DNA from: Planctomycetota bacterium
GTDB taxonomy: Bacteria; Planctomycetota; Phycisphaerae; SM23-33
Direction of reading: 5' to 3'
NCBI GenBank assembly: GCA_003644335.1
Contig: QNCB01000087.1
Span: 1 to 6,145, forward strand
DNA length: 6,145 bases
A model generated the notes under the pieces. The model did not search any database. It was not told the origin of the DNA and was given only the letters and a program-made list of their open reading frames with translations. This document shows positions 4,851 through 6,145 of the stretch, in pieces (position 1 is the first letter of the stretch; the number at the start of each line of letters is the position of its first letter). A program made the position numbers and the translations under genes.

Positions 4851-6145
4851 ATGAGTTTGCCAATTGTTTCCATCGTGGGCCGGCCTAACGTCGGCAAGAG
4901 TAGTCTGCTGAACTGCCTGGCTGGTCGGCGGATATCCATTGTCGACCCGACCCCCGGCGTAACGCGCGACCGCGTGAGTGTGACGATAGCTCTGGGCGAG
5001 GGCGACGACGCCCGCTACGTCGAGCTGATAGACACCGGCGGGATGGGCATCGAAGACGCCGACGACCTGACCGAAGATGTCGAAAGCCAAATCAGTTTTG
5101 GCATATCCGACGCGGCTGTGGTTATCTTCGTCGTCGACGCGCGCGAGGGTATCTGCGCCCTGGACCGCCATGTCGCGGAAAAACTCCGCCGACAAAACAA
5201 GCCCGTGATTCTCCTGGCCAATAAAATCGACACCCCCACCGTCCGCTCGGAACTAGGCGAGCTGAACCGCCTGGGCTTCGGCGAGCCTTTGGATATCAGT
5301 GCCAAGCACAATCGCAACATCAACGAGGTGCTAGCCAGGCTGGCGGACACCCTGGCCCATCTGCCGCCCGAGCCTTTGCGCGAGCCTGTGCTGAAGTTGG
5401 CTGTCGTGGGCAAGCGCAACGCGGGCAAGAGCACGCTGATAAACGCCCTGGCTGGTGAGCAGCGGGTGATAGTTTCCCAGACCCCCGGCACGACGCGCGA
5501 CAGCGTGGATGTGATGATAGACCACGCGGGGCAAAAGCTCCTGCTGATAGACACCGCCGGGGTGAAACGAAAGAAGAAAATCGCATCCGACGTCGAATAC
5601 TACAGCCAGCACCGGGCGCTGCGTTCGGTCCGCCGAGCTGATGTGGTCGCCCTGATGATCGACGCGTCCGAGCCTGTCTCCCAGATCGACAAGAACCTCG
5701 CGGGCATAATAGCGGACGAGTTCAAGCCCGTGGTTATCGTGGTAAACAAGTGGGATCTAGCCCGGGACACCAACGACCCGGAAGACTACGCCGATTATTT
5801 CGCCAAAACTTTCCCGTCGCTTTCCTACGCTCCCATCGTCATGGCCTCTGCTACCGAAGGGCTGAACTTGCGGGAAACCATAGGCCTGGGCGAGCAACTT
5901 TTCCGCCAGGCCCAGACCCGGGTAACCACGGGGCAGCTCAACACGGTAATCGAAGCCATCCTCGACAAACGCGGGCCAAGCCATCGTTCCGGCACGCGCA
6001 GGCCCAAGATATATTACGCCTCGCAGGTAGCTGTCGCCCCGCCGACGATAGTCTGTTTCGTCAACGATGTCCGCAGCTTCGACCGAAGCTATCAGCGGTT
6101 CCTGGTAAACCAGTTCCGCGAGTACCTCCCCTTCGAGGAAATCCC
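4851..6145 (+). CDS. der: ribosome-assembly GTPase Der (EngA), C-terminus cut by the window edge
   Basis: This double-GTPase acts in maturation of the 50S subunit. 431 codons are visible and the frame is open at the edge (B. subtilis Der is about 436 residues), so perhaps 10-40 residues are missing. Domain 1: GRPNVGKSS (10-18), PGVTRD (35-40), DTGG (61-64), NKID (124-127), SAK (150-152). Domain 2: GKRNAGKST (187-195), PGTTRD (212-217), DTAG (234-237), NKWD (299-302), SA (333-334). The KH-like domain runs from about 356 (QLN at 362-364; KIYYASQVAVAPPTIVCFVN at 386-405). The domain-2 P-loop departs from the usual GRPNVGKS but keeps GKST. The first in-frame ATG is 4842, but 4851 puts the first P-loop at the family's usual distance from the N-terminus, with a weak AGAG 10 bases upstream. 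No strong promoter is visible. Divergent from the oxidoreductase gene. Confidence 0.96.
   Translation, partial: MSLPIVSIVGRPNVGKSSLLNCLAGRRISIVDPTPGVTRDRVSVTIALGEGDDARYVELIDTGGMGIEDADDLTEDVESQISFGISDAAVVIFVVDAREGICALDRHVAEKLRRQNKPVILLANKIDTPTVRSELGELNRLGFGEPLDISAKHNRNINEVLARLADTLAHLPPEPLREPVLKLAVVGKRNAGKSTLINALAGEQRVIVSQTPGTTRDSVDVMIDHAGQKLLLIDTAGVKRKKKIASDVEYYSQHRALRSVRRADVVALMIDASEPVSQIDKNLAGIIADEFKPVVIVVNKWDLARDTNDPEDYADYFAKTFPSLSYAPIVMASATEGLNLRETIGLGEQLFRQAQTRVTTGQLNTVIEAILDKRGPSHRSGTRRPKIYYASQVAVAPPTIVCFVNDVRSFDRSYQRFLVNQFREYLPFEEI

Noticed and set aside
3772..4854. Plus-strand open frames of 163 and 194 residues opposite the oxidoreductase
   Set aside because: Both lie antisense to a well-supported family member, have no start signals, and one runs through the promoter region into the start of der.
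4818..5554. Minus-strand open frames of 125 and 179 residues opposite der
   Set aside because: They are antisense to conserved GTPase motifs (G1 to G5) and show no domain of their own.

Overview
The window carries four protein genes separated by AT-rich, repeat-filled gaps. Two are housekeeping GTPases: ftsY (SRP receptor, minus strand) and der/engA (ribosome-assembly GTPase, plus strand, cut by the right edge). The other two, both on the minus strand, are a multi-spanning membrane protein of unknown function and a Gfo/Idh/MocA-type NAD(P)-dependent oxidoreductase. Coding DNA is GC-rich by eye and the gaps are clearly AT-richer. The style of the gap repeats, the form of the Der KH-like domain and the architecture of the membrane protein all suggest a Planctomycetota-like bacterium (Phycisphaerae or a relative). 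This is an inference from memory of such genomes, not a demonstrated assignment.

Layout. 1-255: gap with the left copy of an inverted repeat (98-147), a 10-bp tandem repeat and a run of CGTCATT units that reaches into the end of the next gene. 256-1953 (-): membrane protein. 1986-2903 (-): ftsY, 32 bp upstream of the membrane protein gene, so the two are probably one transcription unit read from a promoter near 2960-2985. 2904-3612: 709 bp without a credible gene, a patchwork of at least seven short repeat types, including the right copy of the inverted repeat (3244-3330). 3613-4728 (-): oxidoreductase, with a good sigma70-like promoter at 4759-4787. 4851-6145 (+): der, divergent from the oxidoreductase.

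The genes do not form an obvious pathway. FtsY delivers ribosome-nascent-chain complexes to the translocon and Der matures the 50S subunit, so both serve translation, but they lie on opposite strands and are separated by the oxidoreductase and the repeat-rich gap. I see no CRISPR array, tRNA, rRNA, transposase, toxin-antitoxin pair or defence cassette, and I do not think the window holds a new multi-gene system. The most unusual material is non-coding: a 32-bp perfect inverted repeat (an 18-bp palindrome plus arrays of an 8-bp unit) flanking the ftsY-membrane protein unit, embedded in a mosaic of other short repeats. The most unusual protein detail is an oxidoreductase lacking lysine at the canonical position of the family's EKP motif.
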